A DNA stretch of 64,000 nt from Rhodococcoides kroppenstedtii (GCF_900111805.1 NZ_FOJN01000017.1:1-64000), one strand, 5' to 3'; numbered from the stretch's first letter, positions 7,795 through 19,287 are shown. The notes: a model not told the origin generated them from the letters alone. Numbers and translations are program-made.

Positions 7795-8618
7795 CGTTGC
7801 GAGCATCCGCGGTCACCTGGAATCGCGGCGGCGCCCTGGTGGTCGACGGCGTGACGATCGATCCGCGGCCCGGCGAGATGATGGGCCTCCTCGGCCCCAA
7901 CGGGTCGGGCAAATCCTCGCTGCTCACCCTGATGGCCGGCGCGGCCGCCCCGACGTCGGGGCGGATCGAGCTCGACGGCGACGACCTGACGACCCTGCGC
8001 CGCAAGCACATCGCCCGTGCGGTCGCCGTCGTGGACCAGCACGCGCACACCGACGTCGACGTGACGGTGCGGGACGTGGTCCGGCTGGGCCGCATCCCCC
8101 ACCGCGGGACGTTCGGACCGTCGGCCGACGACGAGAGCGCGGTCGCCGCCGCGCTCGAGCAGACGGGACTGACCGACAAGGCCGGGTGCCTGTGGCGGCG
8201 ACTGTCCGGCGGCGAACGTCAACGCGCACACATCGCCCGCGCCCTGGCGCAGCAGCCGCGCGAGCTGCTGCTCGACGAACCGACCAACCACCTCGACATC
8301 CACCACCAGCTCGAGATCCTGGCCTTGATCGCCCGCCTGCCGATCACGAGCGTCGTCGCCCTGCACGATCTCAACCTCGCCGCACTGTTCTGCGACCGCG
8401 TCGTCGTCATGCAGGACGGGCGGGTGGTCGCCGCGGGCGACCCGGCCGACGTGCTCACGGAGGATCTCGTGGCGCGCGTCTACGGGGTGCGTGCCGTCGT
8501 CACCCGGGAGACCGGAGGGCGGGTGCACATCCGCTTCGAACCGGGGGTGCCTACTCCCCCGTCGGACGCACCGCCAGCTCCACCAGCTCGGCCTCGCGAG
8601 GTGTCGTCAGCGCGGTGA
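7791..8618 (+). CDS. Fe3+-siderophore ABC transporter ATPase (FecE type)
   Basis: A 275-residue ABC ATPase. Walker A GPNGSGKS is at 35-42, the signature LSGGE at 138-142, Walker B LLLDE ends at Asp162-Glu163 and the switch His is His192 (ALHDLN). It powers import by the permease encoded upstream, with which it overlaps by ATGA. The last ~20 residues are Pro/Ala-rich and overlap 68 bases of the converging SDR gene, so the original stop may have been lost and the tail extended. Iron control is expected through the box at 5589. Confidence 0.93.
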   Translation: MTLRASAVTWNRGGALVVDGVTIDPRPGEMMGLLGPNGSGKSSLLTLMAGAAAPTSGRIELDGDDLTTLRRKHIARAVAVVDQHAHTDVDVTVRDVVRLGRIPHRGTFGPSADDESAVAAALEQTGLTDKAGCLWRRLSGGERQRAHIARALAQQPRELLLDEPTNHLDIHHQLEILALIARLPITSVVALHDLNLAALFCDRVVVMQDGRVVAAGDPADVLTEDLVARVYGVRAVVTRETGGRVHIRFEPGVPTPPSDAPPAPPARPREVSSAR

Positions 8619-9276
8619 CGATCAGGCGCGCGATCGTCACCGGCGACATGCCGTGCGCGGCGACGTCGGCGCGGAACCGCTCGGCGTCGGATCCCGTGGC
8701 GGCGTCGGCGATCGGCGTGGCGACGTAGCCGGGAGCCACCGTGGTGACGCGGACCGGCTCGTCCGCGAGTTCGAGCCGCAATCCCTCGGCGATGGCGTGG
8801 GCGGCGAACTTGGTTCCGCTGTACACCCCCATCGTGTCACGCGGCACCCGTCGTCCCGACAACGAGGACAACACGACGACGTCACCCGCGCCCGAGGCGA
8901 TCAGGTGCGGGACCGTCGCGCGCAGGGTGTGGAGGAGGCCGATCACGTTGACCTGGACCAGGTTCGCCATGTCCGCCGGGTCGTCGGTGGCAACGTTGAT
9001 CGGGCGGGCGACGCCGGCGGAGGCGATCACGCCGTCGAGGCCGCCGAGGTACGCCGCCGCGCGATCGACGGCGGCGATCAGCGCGGCCGCGTCGGTGACG
9101 TCGGCCGGGACGGCGAGGCCGCCGAGCTCGTCGGCCAGCTCGGTGAGTTCCGCTTCACGACGGGCGATCAGCGCGACGCGGGCACCGGCGGACGCGGCGA
9201 GACGCGCTGTGGCGGCGCCGATTCCGCTGCTCGCCCCGGTGATCAGGAGGCGTCGCCCGGTCAGCGCGCCCGTCAC
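8551..9276 (-). CDS. Short-chain dehydrogenase/reductase
   Basis: A 241-residue classical SDR. It has the cofactor motif TGASSGIG (13-20), an SAG variant of the NAG motif at 86-88, and catalytic Ser138, Tyr152 and Lys156 (YSGTK). The substrate is unknown. The GTG start at 9276 overlaps the stop of the upstream DUF385 gene (GTGA), so the two are translated from one message. Its 3' end runs 68 bases into the converging ABC ATPase gene. The longer open frame upstream of 9276 lies inside the DUF385 gene and is not used. Confidence 0.9.
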   Translation of the reverse strand: MTGALTGRRLLITGASSGIGAATARLAASAGARVALIARREAELTELADELGGLAVPADVTDAAALIAAVDRAAAYLGGLDGVIASAGVARPINVATDDPADMANLVQVNVIGLLHTLRATVPHLIASGAGDVVVLSSLSGRRVPRDTMGVYSGTKFAAHAIAEGLRLELADEPVRVTTVAPGYVATPIADAATGSDAERFRADVAAHGMSPVTIARLIVTALTTPREAELVELAVRPTGE

Positions 9277-9614
9277 GAGTCGAGTGTGATGGTCACCGTG
9301 ACCGCGCCGGAGTTCGACTCGGTGGCCTGCGCCGTCCCGCGGTGCTCGACGCCGGCGATGTCGACGGTCACCGGAGCCGGGTCGGGGCGGAAGTTCCGCC
9401 ACCACGACTTCTGGCTCGGCGCAACCACTTTGACGGTCACGACATCACCCCGCCTCGAGTAGGCGACCGGCAGGGAGATGCGCCGGCCCGACTTGCGCCC
9501 GGTGTAGGTCACGGTGGCGAGGCTCCGGCCGAGGAGCGACCCCAGCCCCGGCACGCGCATGAGCGGCCGCACGAGTGTGTTGGCGGCACCGGACACGGTC
9601 TGGAACAGCGTCAT
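9273..9614 (-). CDS. DUF385 / F420-dependent nitroreductase-family protein
   Basis: A 113-residue split-beta-barrel protein related to deazaflavin (F420)-dependent nitroreductases. Recognisable parts are TVTYTGRKSGRRISLPVAY and SQKSWWRNFRPDPAPV, typical of this family. Members reduce quinones or nitro compounds with F420H2, but small ones like this are often uncharacterised. ATG 9614 is used. It is the first gene of a two-gene operon with the SDR and is divergent from furA, 96 bp apart. Confidence 0.82.
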   Translation of the reverse strand: MTLFQTVSGAANTLVRPLMRVPGLGSLLGRSLATVTYTGRKSGRRISLPVAYSRRGDVVTVKVVAPSQKSWWRNFRPDPAPVTVDIAGVEHRGTAQATESNSGAVTVTITLDS

Positions 9615-9674
9615 GGCGGTCAGTATGAACCAGAACGGTCGGCGGCGGGCCGACGCGCACGGGTGGGCTTTTTC

Positions 9675-9703
9675 TTGAACCATTCCAGTTTGCGAGGCAT
9701 ACT
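9675..9703 (+). promoter_or_regulatory. furA promoter, probably leaderless
   Basis: TTGAAC (9675-9680), a 17-bp spacer, then CATACT (9698-9703). The expected start of transcription is at or next to the GTG of furA (9711), so the message would be leaderless. The flanking TTTCTTGAACCATTCCAG resembles the FurA-bound region before mycobacterial furA. Confidence 0.65.
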
Positions 9704-9710
9704 GGGTCCC

Positions 9711-12421
<2,711 letters not shown>

Positions 12422-12451
12422 TCCGTCCGGATCGCGGTCACGCGACCGACA

Positions 12452-12488
12452 GCGGCGCCCCCGTACTCACCGAGTGCGGGGGCGCCGC
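12452..12488. terminator. Bidirectional hairpin terminator katG / lipase
   Basis: A 17-bp stem with one G-T pair and a three-base ACC loop (arms 12452-12468 and 12472-12488), extremely GC-rich. It lies 30 bases after the katG stop and overlaps the last codons and stop of the converging lipase gene. It lacks a T-run, as is usual in actinobacteria. Confidence 0.8.
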
Positions 12489-13822
12489 CGTGTGTGCGAG
12501 CGAATGGGTCGGCGCAGCACCGCGCGCAGGAGCGTCGACGCCATCGAGCCGTACCCCGCGACGCTTCGTCGTTGCAGCGCGATCGAGAACACCGTCGTCG
12601 TGGTCCCCGGGCCCGGCGGTCGCCCGGCGACGCGGTCCGCGAGCCAGGCGAGGGACAACGGCACCGAGAGCGGCAACAACGTGATGTGTTCGCTGGTCCG
12701 GTCACGCAGGTACTCCACCGACGCTCCTGCGTCCCGGTAGCGCCGCACCTGCCCGTCGACGTCGTCGACGGCGATGATCTGGTCGTGCGTCGCCTGCACC
12801 ACGAGCATCGGGAACTCGGGAGCCGTACCGCCGGGGCGGATCTCGTCGAAGATCGCCACCATCTCCGGCAGTGCCACCAGCTCGGTGAGCGGCAGTGTGG
12901 TGTGGCGGGAGAAGTCGTACCCCCGCAGCCGGACGATGGCGGCCATCGTGGTCATTCGCTCGACCGAGGTCAGGACGGCCAGGCCCTCCGCGGTCACGTA
13001 CCGGTGCAACAGCCGGTCGAATTCCGGGTACGTGCGGCGGAGACCGGCCACGACCAGAATCGGGAGGGCGGCGTACGGAGTTCCGTTGAGCCGGAGAAAG
13101 GCCGACGCCGGGTCGCCCACCGGAGAGCCGAGCACCGCCCCCACGACGTTGAGTTCGGGCGCGTGCTCCGCAACGCCCTCCGCCGCCCAGGACGACGCCA
13201 GTCCCCCGCCCGAGTACCCCCACAGCGCCACCGGGGTGTCGGCCGGCGAGGCCGCGCGTTCGAAGGACAGGGTGGCCCGCACGGCGTCCAGCGTGCAGTA
13301 CCCGGGTTCGGACGGAGCGCCCCAATGCCCCTCGGCCCCTTCGTGATCCGGGATGGTGACGGTCCACCCCAGGCGCACGGCGTGCAGCGCCAGGAGGAAT
13401 TCGAACTGCGGCACCGTGCCGCGCGCGTGCGCGTGCCACCGCAGCGCGTAGGACGGGAAGGACCGACCGGACACCGCGTCGATGGCGCATTGGTACGACA
13501 GCAGGGGTCGTCCGCCGGCGCTGCCCCGGCCCGAATCGGCCGGGAGCAGCACCGTGGTGACGCTCACGTGCGGACGGTTCTCCAGATCACGGGTACGGAA
13601 CAGCAACTGCCACGCGTCGATGCGCTGCCGCAGCCGCCCGAAGAGCGCCAGACGCACCGGCCGCGTGCGCAGCACGGTTCCGCACGCCACGGTCTCCCAG
13701 CCGTCGGGCGCGGTGTAGAACGGGTCCCGCTCCGGCGGCGTCACCGGACCTTCCGACCATTCCTCCACCACCCACGGTTCCGCGGTGGCGTCCTCCGGCT
13801 CGACCGGTCGCGGTGCAGTCAT
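12467..13822 (-). CDS. Secretory-lipase (LIP) family alpha/beta hydrolase
   Basis: A 451-residue alpha/beta hydrolase of the LIP (secretory lipase) family. The nucleophile elbow is WGYSGGG with Ser204; a later VVQATHDQIIAVDDVDG supplies the acid region and EHITLLP the His. Family members hydrolyse triacylglycerols or esters; Nocardiaceae carry several. The sequence starts MTAPRPVEPED and shows no signal peptide, so it may act in the cytoplasm or an upstream start may be missed. The C-terminal tail is basic (RSHTRRRPRTR) and overlaps the terminator hairpin. Confidence 0.85.
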   Translation of the reverse strand: MTAPRPVEPEDATAEPWVVEEWSEGPVTPPERDPFYTAPDGWETVACGTVLRTRPVRLALFGRLRQRIDAWQLLFRTRDLENRPHVSVTTVLLPADSGRGSAGGRPLLSYQCAIDAVSGRSFPSYALRWHAHARGTVPQFEFLLALHAVRLGWTVTIPDHEGAEGHWGAPSEPGYCTLDAVRATLSFERAASPADTPVALWGYSGGGLASSWAAEGVAEHAPELNVVGAVLGSPVGDPASAFLRLNGTPYAALPILVVAGLRRTYPEFDRLLHRYVTAEGLAVLTSVERMTTMAAIVRLRGYDFSRHTTLPLTELVALPEMVAIFDEIRPGGTAPEFPMLVVQATHDQIIAVDDVDGQVRRYRDAGASVEYLRDRTSEHITLLPLSVPLSLAWLADRVAGRPPGPGTTTTVFSIALQRRSVAGYGSMASTLLRAVLRRPIRSHTRRRPRTR

Positions 13823-13849
13823 GGGGACTGTCTACCCCGGGACGTCGAT

Positions 13850-14839
13850 TCAGCCTTCGACGGTGCCCACGACGGTCGCGGGATCGTCGTCCGTCGCGCG
13901 CGCCAGCGGCGGCACCAGAGCGTCGACCGCGTAGGGCAGCGACAGCGGCGAGGCGAACCCGAGCGCGGCCGGCACGTCGGTCCCGAACTTGCCGGTGTAG
14001 ACGGTCCGGTCCTCCCGGACGACGGGCAGGCTCTGCAACAGGGCGTCGTTCGCGACGTCCTCGCGGTCGACACCGAGGAGGACCAGGGTGTCCTGGTTCA
14101 GCAGGTCGTAGCGCTCCGCGCTGACCGTGCCCGTGGTCTCGGGGGTCACGAAGCCGAGGTCGGTGAAGAAGCGGTTGCGGGGGTCGCCCGCCTCGAGGAT
14201 GTAGAAGGTGCCGTCGAGGTAGAGCGCCACGGCGGCGGTGCGGCCGGCGAACGACGGGTTCTCGGCGGTGGCCGTCGCGAACGACTCCTCCACCGACTCC
14301 CGCACGGTGTCGGCCTCCGCCGCGCGTCCCAGGGCCGTGCCGTAGGCCGCGAGTTGATCGCGCCACCCCGGCGTCTCCTCGCCGTCCGCTCCGGGGATGT
14401 CCCCGACGGTGGTGGCGATGCCGCCGAGCTGCTCGTACTGCGACGGCTCGAGGTAGGCGTAGGTGGCCATGATGAGATCCGGCGACGCCGCCGCCACGCC
14501 CTCGAGGTCGAGCGTGTCGCTGCCGACCTCCGGAATGTCGGTTCCTGCCAACTGCTCCTGCGCCCAGGGTCGGGTGCGGTACTCGTATCCGGTGAATCCA
14601 CGGGTGGCCACGGGCGTCACACCCAGCGCGAGCGCGAAGTCCTGGTCGTTGTAGCCGGCGGTGACGACGCGCTCGGGCGCCGACTCGACGGTGACCGTGC
14701 CGAACTTGTCGGTGATCTGCGCGGGGAACGCGCCGTCGGACGATCCGCCGGCGGGAGCGCCGTCGTCACCCGAACTGCACGCAGCGGTGCCGAGCAACAG
14801 AACCGCGGCGGCGGCGGAGAGGGCGACGGTGTGGCGCAT
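13850..14839 (-). CDS. Fe3+-siderophore-binding lipoprotein (orphan)
   Basis: A 329-residue iron-siderophore binding protein. The signal peptide has lipobox GTAAC (Cys21), followed by GSSDGAFPAQI and the usual ERVVTAGYNDQDFALALGV start of the mature fold. ATG 14839 is preferred over the longer frame to 14911, because it has a GAAAGG ribosome site and begins the signal peptide, and the longer version would cross an IdeR box. No permease or ATPase lies next to it. The importer at 25.1-28.5 kb lacks a binding protein and is a likely partner. Confidence 0.92.
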   Translation of the reverse strand: MRHTVALSAAAAVLLLGTAACSSGDDGAPAGGSSDGAFPAQITDKFGTVTVESAPERVVTAGYNDQDFALALGVTPVATRGFTGYEYRTRPWAQEQLAGTDIPEVGSDTLDLEGVAAASPDLIMATYAYLEPSQYEQLGGIATTVGDIPGADGEETPGWRDQLAAYGTALGRAAEADTVRESVEESFATATAENPSFAGRTAAVALYLDGTFYILEAGDPRNRFFTDLGFVTPETTGTVSAERYDLLNQDTLVLLGVDREDVANDALLQSLPVVREDRTVYTGKFGTDVPAALGFASPLSLPYAVDALVPPLARATDDDPATVVGTVEG

Positions 14840-14866
14840 GCGGGGCCTTTCGACGGAACGACGGAT

Positions 14867-14885
14867 CGAGGTAAGGCTAACCTCA
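14867..14885 (-). promoter_or_regulatory. IdeR/DtxR iron box
   Basis: On the minus strand TGAGGTTAGCCTTACCTCG, a near-palindromic IdeR site, about 28 bp before the siderophore-binding lipoprotein start. One of the best boxes in the window. Confidence 0.78.
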
Positions 14886-14911
14886 CGGCTCGGACGCGTC
14901 GGCGTCGGCAC

Positions 14912-15829
14912 CTACCCCAGTTCCAGCGCGGCGGCGAGACGGCGCCAGTCCTCGACCGGCGGAACCGCCATCGACTCCCCCAACACCTGCAGCAGCACGG
15001 TCGTCGCCCCGGCGTCGAGGTGCTCGTGGACCCGGCGGACGGTGGCGTCGAGCCCACGCGTGACCATGGCGTCGGCCAAGCGGTCAGAGCCTCCGCGGAC
15101 GAAGTCCTCCTCGCCGAAACCCAGTCGCGCCCAATTGTTCCGGTAGTTCGGCAGGCCGGTGTAGATGTTCAGGTGGGCGTGCGCACGCTCGCTCCACACG
15201 CTCTCGTCGGCGTCCGCGGCCGGGTCGACCACGGCGGCCTGCTCGACGACCAGTCGAGGCCGATCCGCGTCTCCGGCATCGAGGATCTCGCGGGCGGTCG
15301 CCGTGTGCTCGGGCGTCACGAGGTAGGGGTGCGCGCCGGCGGTCCGCTCCCGCGAGAGCTCGAGCATCTTCGGCCCCAGGGCGGCCAGCACACGGGGTGC
15401 GTTCGCCTCCTCCCCCGCCACTGCGGCCGGCGCCGCGTCGAGCGCGTCCAGGTAGTCCCGCATCGCCGCGACGGGCTTGCCGTACAGGTGGCCGCGCATG
15501 CGCTCGACCAGGGGTGCGTGCGAGACGCCGAGTCCGAGGACGAACCGACCGCCCGACGTCGCATGGAGCGTTCGGGACGCCGCCGCCGTCGCCACCGCGT
15601 CCCGGGCGTAGATGCTGGCGATTCCCGTGCCCACCTCGAGCCGCTCGGTGGCGGACAGGTAGAGCTGGGCGGCGGTCAGGGCCTCGCGGCCGTAGGCCTC
15701 GCCGAACCACAGGGACTGCCACCCCTGCGCCTCGATATCGCGTGCGGCGTCCTGCGCCTGCCGCGCCGGGACGCCGTCGAGCGTGCCGGTCCAGAGTCCG
15801 ATGGAGGGGCGAGGGTCCGGTGTCGTCAT
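14912..15829 (-). CDS. LLM-class F420-dependent oxidoreductase
   Basis: A 305-residue luciferase-like (beta/alpha)8 protein. Typical segments are SIGLWTGTLDGVP, LEVGTGIASIYARDAVATA, GGRFVLGLGVSHAP and the C-terminal VLLQVLGE. Such enzymes use F420 or FMN; substrates vary. ATG 15829 follows the SRPBCC gene stop by 5 bases, so both form one operon. The operon promoter carries an AraC-type element also found at the monooxygenase/araC region at 19.3 kb. Confidence 0.88.
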   Translation of the reverse strand: MTTPDPRPSIGLWTGTLDGVPARQAQDAARDIEAQGWQSLWFGEAYGREALTAAQLYLSATERLEVGTGIASIYARDAVATAAASRTLHATSGGRFVLGLGVSHAPLVERMRGHLYGKPVAAMRDYLDALDAAPAAVAGEEANAPRVLAALGPKMLELSRERTAGAHPYLVTPEHTATAREILDAGDADRPRLVVEQAAVVDPAADADESVWSERAHAHLNIYTGLPNYRNNWARLGFGEEDFVRGGSDRLADAMVTRGLDATVRRVHEHLDAGATTVLLQVLGESMAVPPVEDWRRLAAALELG

Positions 15830-15834
15830 GGACG

Positions 15835-16326
15835 TCAGTGTGCCCCGCCGCGTTCGAGGACAACCCGGAGGCGATCGAGCGTCGCCTCGATGTTGGCGGT
15901 GTTCCCGGCTGCCCGGTCTCGCACGCCGGTCGCGAACCCGCCGAGCCCGACGAACCACGACGGCCGACGGTCCCACATGCGTTCGGTGACGAGCGTGCCG
16001 TTCTCGGTCGGCTCCAGGTCGTAGCGCCAGTGCGCGATCGGCACGATTCCGCGGGGGCCGTAGTCCACGTCGAAGGCGAAGACCCGGCCCTCGGTAGTGT
16101 CGGTGACGGTGCAGCGGGTCGACCACCGACGCAGTCCGTTGCGGTTGTGGCCCCGGAACACCGCCCCCGGCGCCGCCCTCGTACCGGAGACCCACTCCAT
16201 CGACTCGGCCTCGACCGCGACCGAGGCCAGTCCGGACAGATCCGTGACGAGGGCGAACACCGCGTCCGGGGCGACCCGGACCGTGGTGGTCCCGGAGGCG
16301 AGCGCGGGGCCGGCGGGTGAGGTCAT
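15835..16326 (-). CDS. SRPBCC-fold (polyketide-cyclase-like) protein
   Basis: A 163-residue START/SRPBCC protein: VRVAPDAVFALVTDLSGL at the start, a central WEVSGT-like strand and a long C-terminal helix (TANIEATLDRLRVVLER). The fold binds hydrophobic ligands; a specific role is not evident. It begins at ATG 16326 with essentially no leader: TTGACT (16355-16360), 16 bp, TACGCT (16333-16338), then about six bases to the ATG. It is first in the operon with the LLM oxidoreductase and is divergent from an SDR gene. Confidence 0.82.
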   Translation of the reverse strand: MTSPAGPALASGTTTVRVAPDAVFALVTDLSGLASVAVEAESMEWVSGTRAAPGAVFRGHNRNGLRRWSTRCTVTDTTEGRVFAFDVDYGPRGIVPIAHWRYDLEPTENGTLVTERMWDRRPSWFVGLGGFATGVRDRAAGNTANIEATLDRLRVVLERGGAH

Positions 16327-16342
16327 GACCGGAGCGTAGGCG

Positions 16343-16361
16343 GTTGTCGCGCAGAGTCAAG
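16343..16361 (-). promoter_or_regulatory. AraC-type element before SRPBCC-LLM operon
   Basis: Minus-strand CTTGACTCTGCGCGACAAC. It matches the two tandem 19-bp elements at 19321-19360 in 15 and 16 of 19 positions. It covers the -35 TTGACT of the SRPBCC promoter. Likely a third site for the AraC regulator encoded at 19358. Confidence 0.6.
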
Positions 16362-16428
16362 AACACCGTCCGACCATCCGGCAGTCTCGGGATTCGCATC
16401 GTTGTGTCGTCGACCCTCAGGAGAGCTC

Positions 16429-17253
16429 GTGCCGAAGTTGCCCCCGTTCCGTTTCCCCGGCTCCGTCGCGCTGGTCACCGGCGCCGCCAGCGGCATGGGT
16501 GAGCAGATGGCCTACGAATTGGCCCGCCGCGGAACGGATCTGGTGATCCTCGATCGCGATCGGGAACGGCTGGCGGACGTCGAGAAGGCACTGCACGCGC
16601 AGTCGCCCGGGCGATCCGTCGACGCCGTGGTGGCCGACCTGTCCGACCTCGACGCCCTCGGTCTCGTGCTCGAGGGTGTGCTCGAACGACACCCCAGGAT
16701 CGACCTGCTGATCAACAACGCCGGAATCGCTTTCGGCGGCTCCTTCGAGCAGCTCAGCGCCAAGGACTTCGACTCCGTGATGACCATCAACTTCACCGCC
16801 CCCGTCGAGATCACGCGACGCCTGCTCCCGACCCTGCTGAAGTCGCCGGGCGCGCACATCGTCAACATCTCGTCGCTGTTCGGCATTGTCGCCCCGCCCG
16901 GGCAGTCCGCCTACTCGTCGAGCAAGTTCGCCATCCGCGGCTTCACGGAGAGCCTGCGCCACGAGCTCGTCGGTCGCGTCGGCGTCACCTCGGTGCACCC
17001 CGGCGGCATCAAGACCCGCATCGCGGAGACCGCGGGCACCGCGGCCGGCGCCACGGAGAAGGAGATCGCCGACGGCAAGGCCACCTTCGCCCGGCTCCTC
17101 ACGTACCCCGCGGACAAAGCGGCGCTGCGGATCCTCGACGGCGTCGAGAAGCGGAAGGGGCGCGTGCTCATCGCGGCGAGCGCGTTCAGCGTGGACGCCC
17201 TGGCCCGCCTGTTCCCGTCGTCGTACTACGCGGTGATGCGCCGCGCGATGTGA
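16429..17253 (+). CDS. Short-chain dehydrogenase/reductase
   Basis: A 274-residue SDR with TGAASGMGEQ near 14-23, a perfect NNAG motif (LLINNAGIAFGG), Ser in NISSLFG and YSSSK as the catalytic Tyr/Lys. The C-terminal extension (FSVDALARLFPSSYYAVMRR) is typical of the mycobacterial Rv-type acetoin-dehydrogenase-like SDRs, possibly membrane-associated. GTG 16429 has a CAGGAG ribosome site and is preferred over an upstream in-frame ATG. It is divergent from the SRPBCC-LLM operon. Substrate unknown. Confidence 0.88.
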   Translation: MPKLPPFRFPGSVALVTGAASGMGEQMAYELARRGTDLVILDRDRERLADVEKALHAQSPGRSVDAVVADLSDLDALGLVLEGVLERHPRIDLLINNAGIAFGGSFEQLSAKDFDSVMTINFTAPVEITRRLLPTLLKSPGAHIVNISSLFGIVAPPGQSAYSSSKFAIRGFTESLRHELVGRVGVTSVHPGGIKTRIAETAGTAAGATEKEIADGKATFARLLTYPADKAALRILDGVEKRKGRVLIAASAFSVDALARLFPSSYYAVMRRAM

Positions 17254-17256
17254 GAC

Positions 17257-17783
17257 TCAGGAGAGATCGAGAGCGGCGACCAGGTCGGCTTCCACGCGTG
17301 CCTTGGTCACGCCGAGCGACGTGAGCAGACCGTCGCCGTTCTCGTTCTCCAGCAGGGCGAGCAGCACGTGTTCGGTTCCCACGTAGTCGTGACCGAGCCG
17401 CAGCGCCTCGCGGAAGGTCAGTTCCAACGCCTTCCTGGCGGCGGCGTCGAAGGGGATCAGCGGTGCCTGCTCGGCATCCGCGTCGAGGGTCGGTCCGGTC
17501 ACCGCCAGCGCGGCCTCGCGGATCGCGTCCGCCGACGGCCCCTGCGCGGCGAGGAACCCACGTTTCGCGCCCGCGGCGTGAAGCGCGAGAAGCCTTGACT
17601 CGCGTCCATCGGCGCGTCGTCCGACGCTTTGGGGACGAATTTCTTCTGCGCCGCCTGCTTGGTGACGCCCATGCTCCTGCCGATGTCCGCCCACGAGGCG
17701 CCGGACCGGCGCGCCTGGTCGACGATGCTCAGTCGGTCCAGGGCGTCGGGATGGGTCGAGGTTGACGACTGCGCATCGTCAAC
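17257..17783 (-). pseudogene. Clp N-domain protein with HTH, broken by deletion and frameshift
   Basis: Two pieces of one protein lie in different frames. The first (17783 to about 17590) reads HPDALDRLSIVDQARRSG, then SWADIGRSMGVTKQAAQKKF and GFSRFTPRARNV: an HTH followed by the start of a Clp repeat. The second (from FLAAQGPSADAIREAA to ALDLS, stop at 17257) holds the second repeat, with GHDYVGTEHVLLALLE. About 30 residues of the first repeat are missing at roughly 17555-17565. The first piece also lacks an in-frame ATG/GTG/TTG, as if one base were lost near 17778. Intact relatives are ClpC/ClpB-N-like adaptor proteins of about 220 residues. Confidence 0.78.
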
Positions 17784-19287
17784 GAGCGGTTGACGCTCCG
17801 ACGCGCTCGCGACGCGGCGTGCCCTTCAACGTCTTGCTCAGATCGCCCCGGAGCGTGGTGAGGCTGTCGAGCACGTAGTTCTGCCGCACCTGCCACGGGC
17901 CGCGATCGCCCTGGCGCGGGAACGCGTCGATGGACCGCTGGACGTAGCCGGACTGCAGGTCGAGCAGCGGCCGTTCCTCGAGCGGACCGTCCGGCGTGGG
18001 AACCACGGCACCGAAACCGCGCTTGTCCATGAACTCCAGAACGCGGCACACCAGGCGGTGGGTGATGTCGGCTCGCAGCGTCCAGGACGCGTTGGTGTAC
18101 CCGATGCAGATCGCGAAGTTCGGAACGCCGGTCATCATCGCGCCTTGCCAGACGAACTGCTCGGACAGCGTCACCGGCGAGTCGTCGACGCGCAGCTCGA
18201 TGCCGCCGAACGCCAGCAGCTGCAGGCCCGTCGCGGTGATCACGATGTCCGCGGGCAACGTGGCGCCCGAGACCAGCTTGATGCCGTCGGCCTCGACCCG
18301 TTCGATGCGGTCGGTCACCACCGACGCCTTCCCCTTCTTCATCGCCTTGAACAGGTCGGCGTCGGGCACCGCGCAGAGGCGCTGGTCCCAGGGGTTGTAC
18401 TCGGGGGTGAAGTGCTGGGAGACGAGCTTCTCGTCCTTCAGGATCCGGGTCGAGAGGTTGGTCAGCAGCTTTCGGGCGGCCTGCGGACGACGGCGGCAGA
18501 ACTGGTAGAACGCCGTCGAGAACGCGATGTTCTTCAGCCGAATCACCGTGTGCGCCAGCTGCGCCGGCAGGTACTTGCGCAGAGCGTCCGCCTGCTTGTC
18601 GCGACCGGGCACGGCGCTGATCCACGTGGGCGTGCGCTGCAGCATGGTGACGTGCTCGGCGTCGGGCGCCATGGACGGCACCAGGGTCACCGCGGTGGCC
18701 CCACTGCCGATGACCACCACCCGCTTGCCCGTCCAGTCGAGGTCCTCGGGCCAGAACTGCGGGTGCACCACCGTGCCGGCGAAGGTCTCGAGACCGGGAA
18801 TGTCGGGGTCGTACCCCTTGTCGTAGTCGTAGTACCCGGCGCAGCTGTAGAGGAACGTGCAGGTCAGTGTCTCGGAGTGGGTGCGGCCCTGCTCGTCGGT
18901 GACCTGCAGATCGAGCGTCCACAGCGAGTCCGCCGTGGAGAAGTTCGCGCCGACCACCTTGGTGCCGAACCGGACGTGCTGGTCGATGCCGAACTCGCGC
19001 GCCGTCTCGTGGATGTAGTCGAGGATCGACGCCCCGTCCGCGATGGACTTCGCGTCGCGCCAGGGCTTGAACTGGTAGCCGAGGGTGTACATGTCGGAGT
19101 CCGACCGCACCCCGGGGTACCGGAAGAGGTCCCAGGTGCCCCCGATGGCCTGCCGCGCTTCGAGGATGGCCCAGGTCTTGTCCGGGTGCTCGGTGGACAG
19201 GCGGTATCCCGCGCCGATGCCGGACAGTCCGGCTCCGACGACGACGACGTCGAGATGGCGGGCGTGGTCGCGTTCGGTGGAGGTCAT
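17779..19287 (-). CDS. Baeyer-Villiger-type flavin monooxygenase (EthA-like)
   Basis: A 502-residue FAD/NADPH monooxygenase. The FAD Rossmann motif GAGLSGIG is at 18-25, the Baeyer-Villiger fingerprint FxGxxxHxxxWP is exact (FAGTVVHPQFWP, 169-180), and the NADPH motif is VIGSGATA. EthA-class enzymes oxygenate ketones and activate thioamides such as ethionamide. ATG 19287 is used. It is divergent from an AraC-type regulator, and the gap carries two tandem 19-bp elements. The stop overlaps the first codons of the Clp-N pseudogene. Confidence 0.93.
   Translation of the reverse strand: MTSTERDHARHLDVVVVGAGLSGIGAGYRLSTEHPDKTWAILEARQAIGGTWDLFRYPGVRSDSDMYTLGYQFKPWRDAKSIADGASILDYIHETAREFGIDQHVRFGTKVVGANFSTADSLWTLDLQVTDEQGRTHSETLTCTFLYSCAGYYDYDKGYDPDIPGLETFAGTVVHPQFWPEDLDWTGKRVVVIGSGATAVTLVPSMAPDAEHVTMLQRTPTWISAVPGRDKQADALRKYLPAQLAHTVIRLKNIAFSTAFYQFCRRRPQAARKLLTNLSTRILKDEKLVSQHFTPEYNPWDQRLCAVPDADLFKAMKKGKASVVTDRIERVEADGIKLVSGATLPADIVITATGLQLLAFGGIELRVDDSPVTLSEQFVWQGAMMTGVPNFAICIGYTNASWTLRADITHRLVCRVLEFMDKRGFGAVVPTPDGPLEERPLLDLQSGYVQRSIDAFPRQGDRGPWQVRQNYVLDSLTTLRGDLSKTLKGTPRRERVGASTAR

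Noticed and set aside
12494-16024. An 1176-codon open frame on the plus strand
   Set aside because: It runs antisense to the lipase, binding protein and LLM genes, and its product is low-complexity Arg/Gly/His without family likeness.
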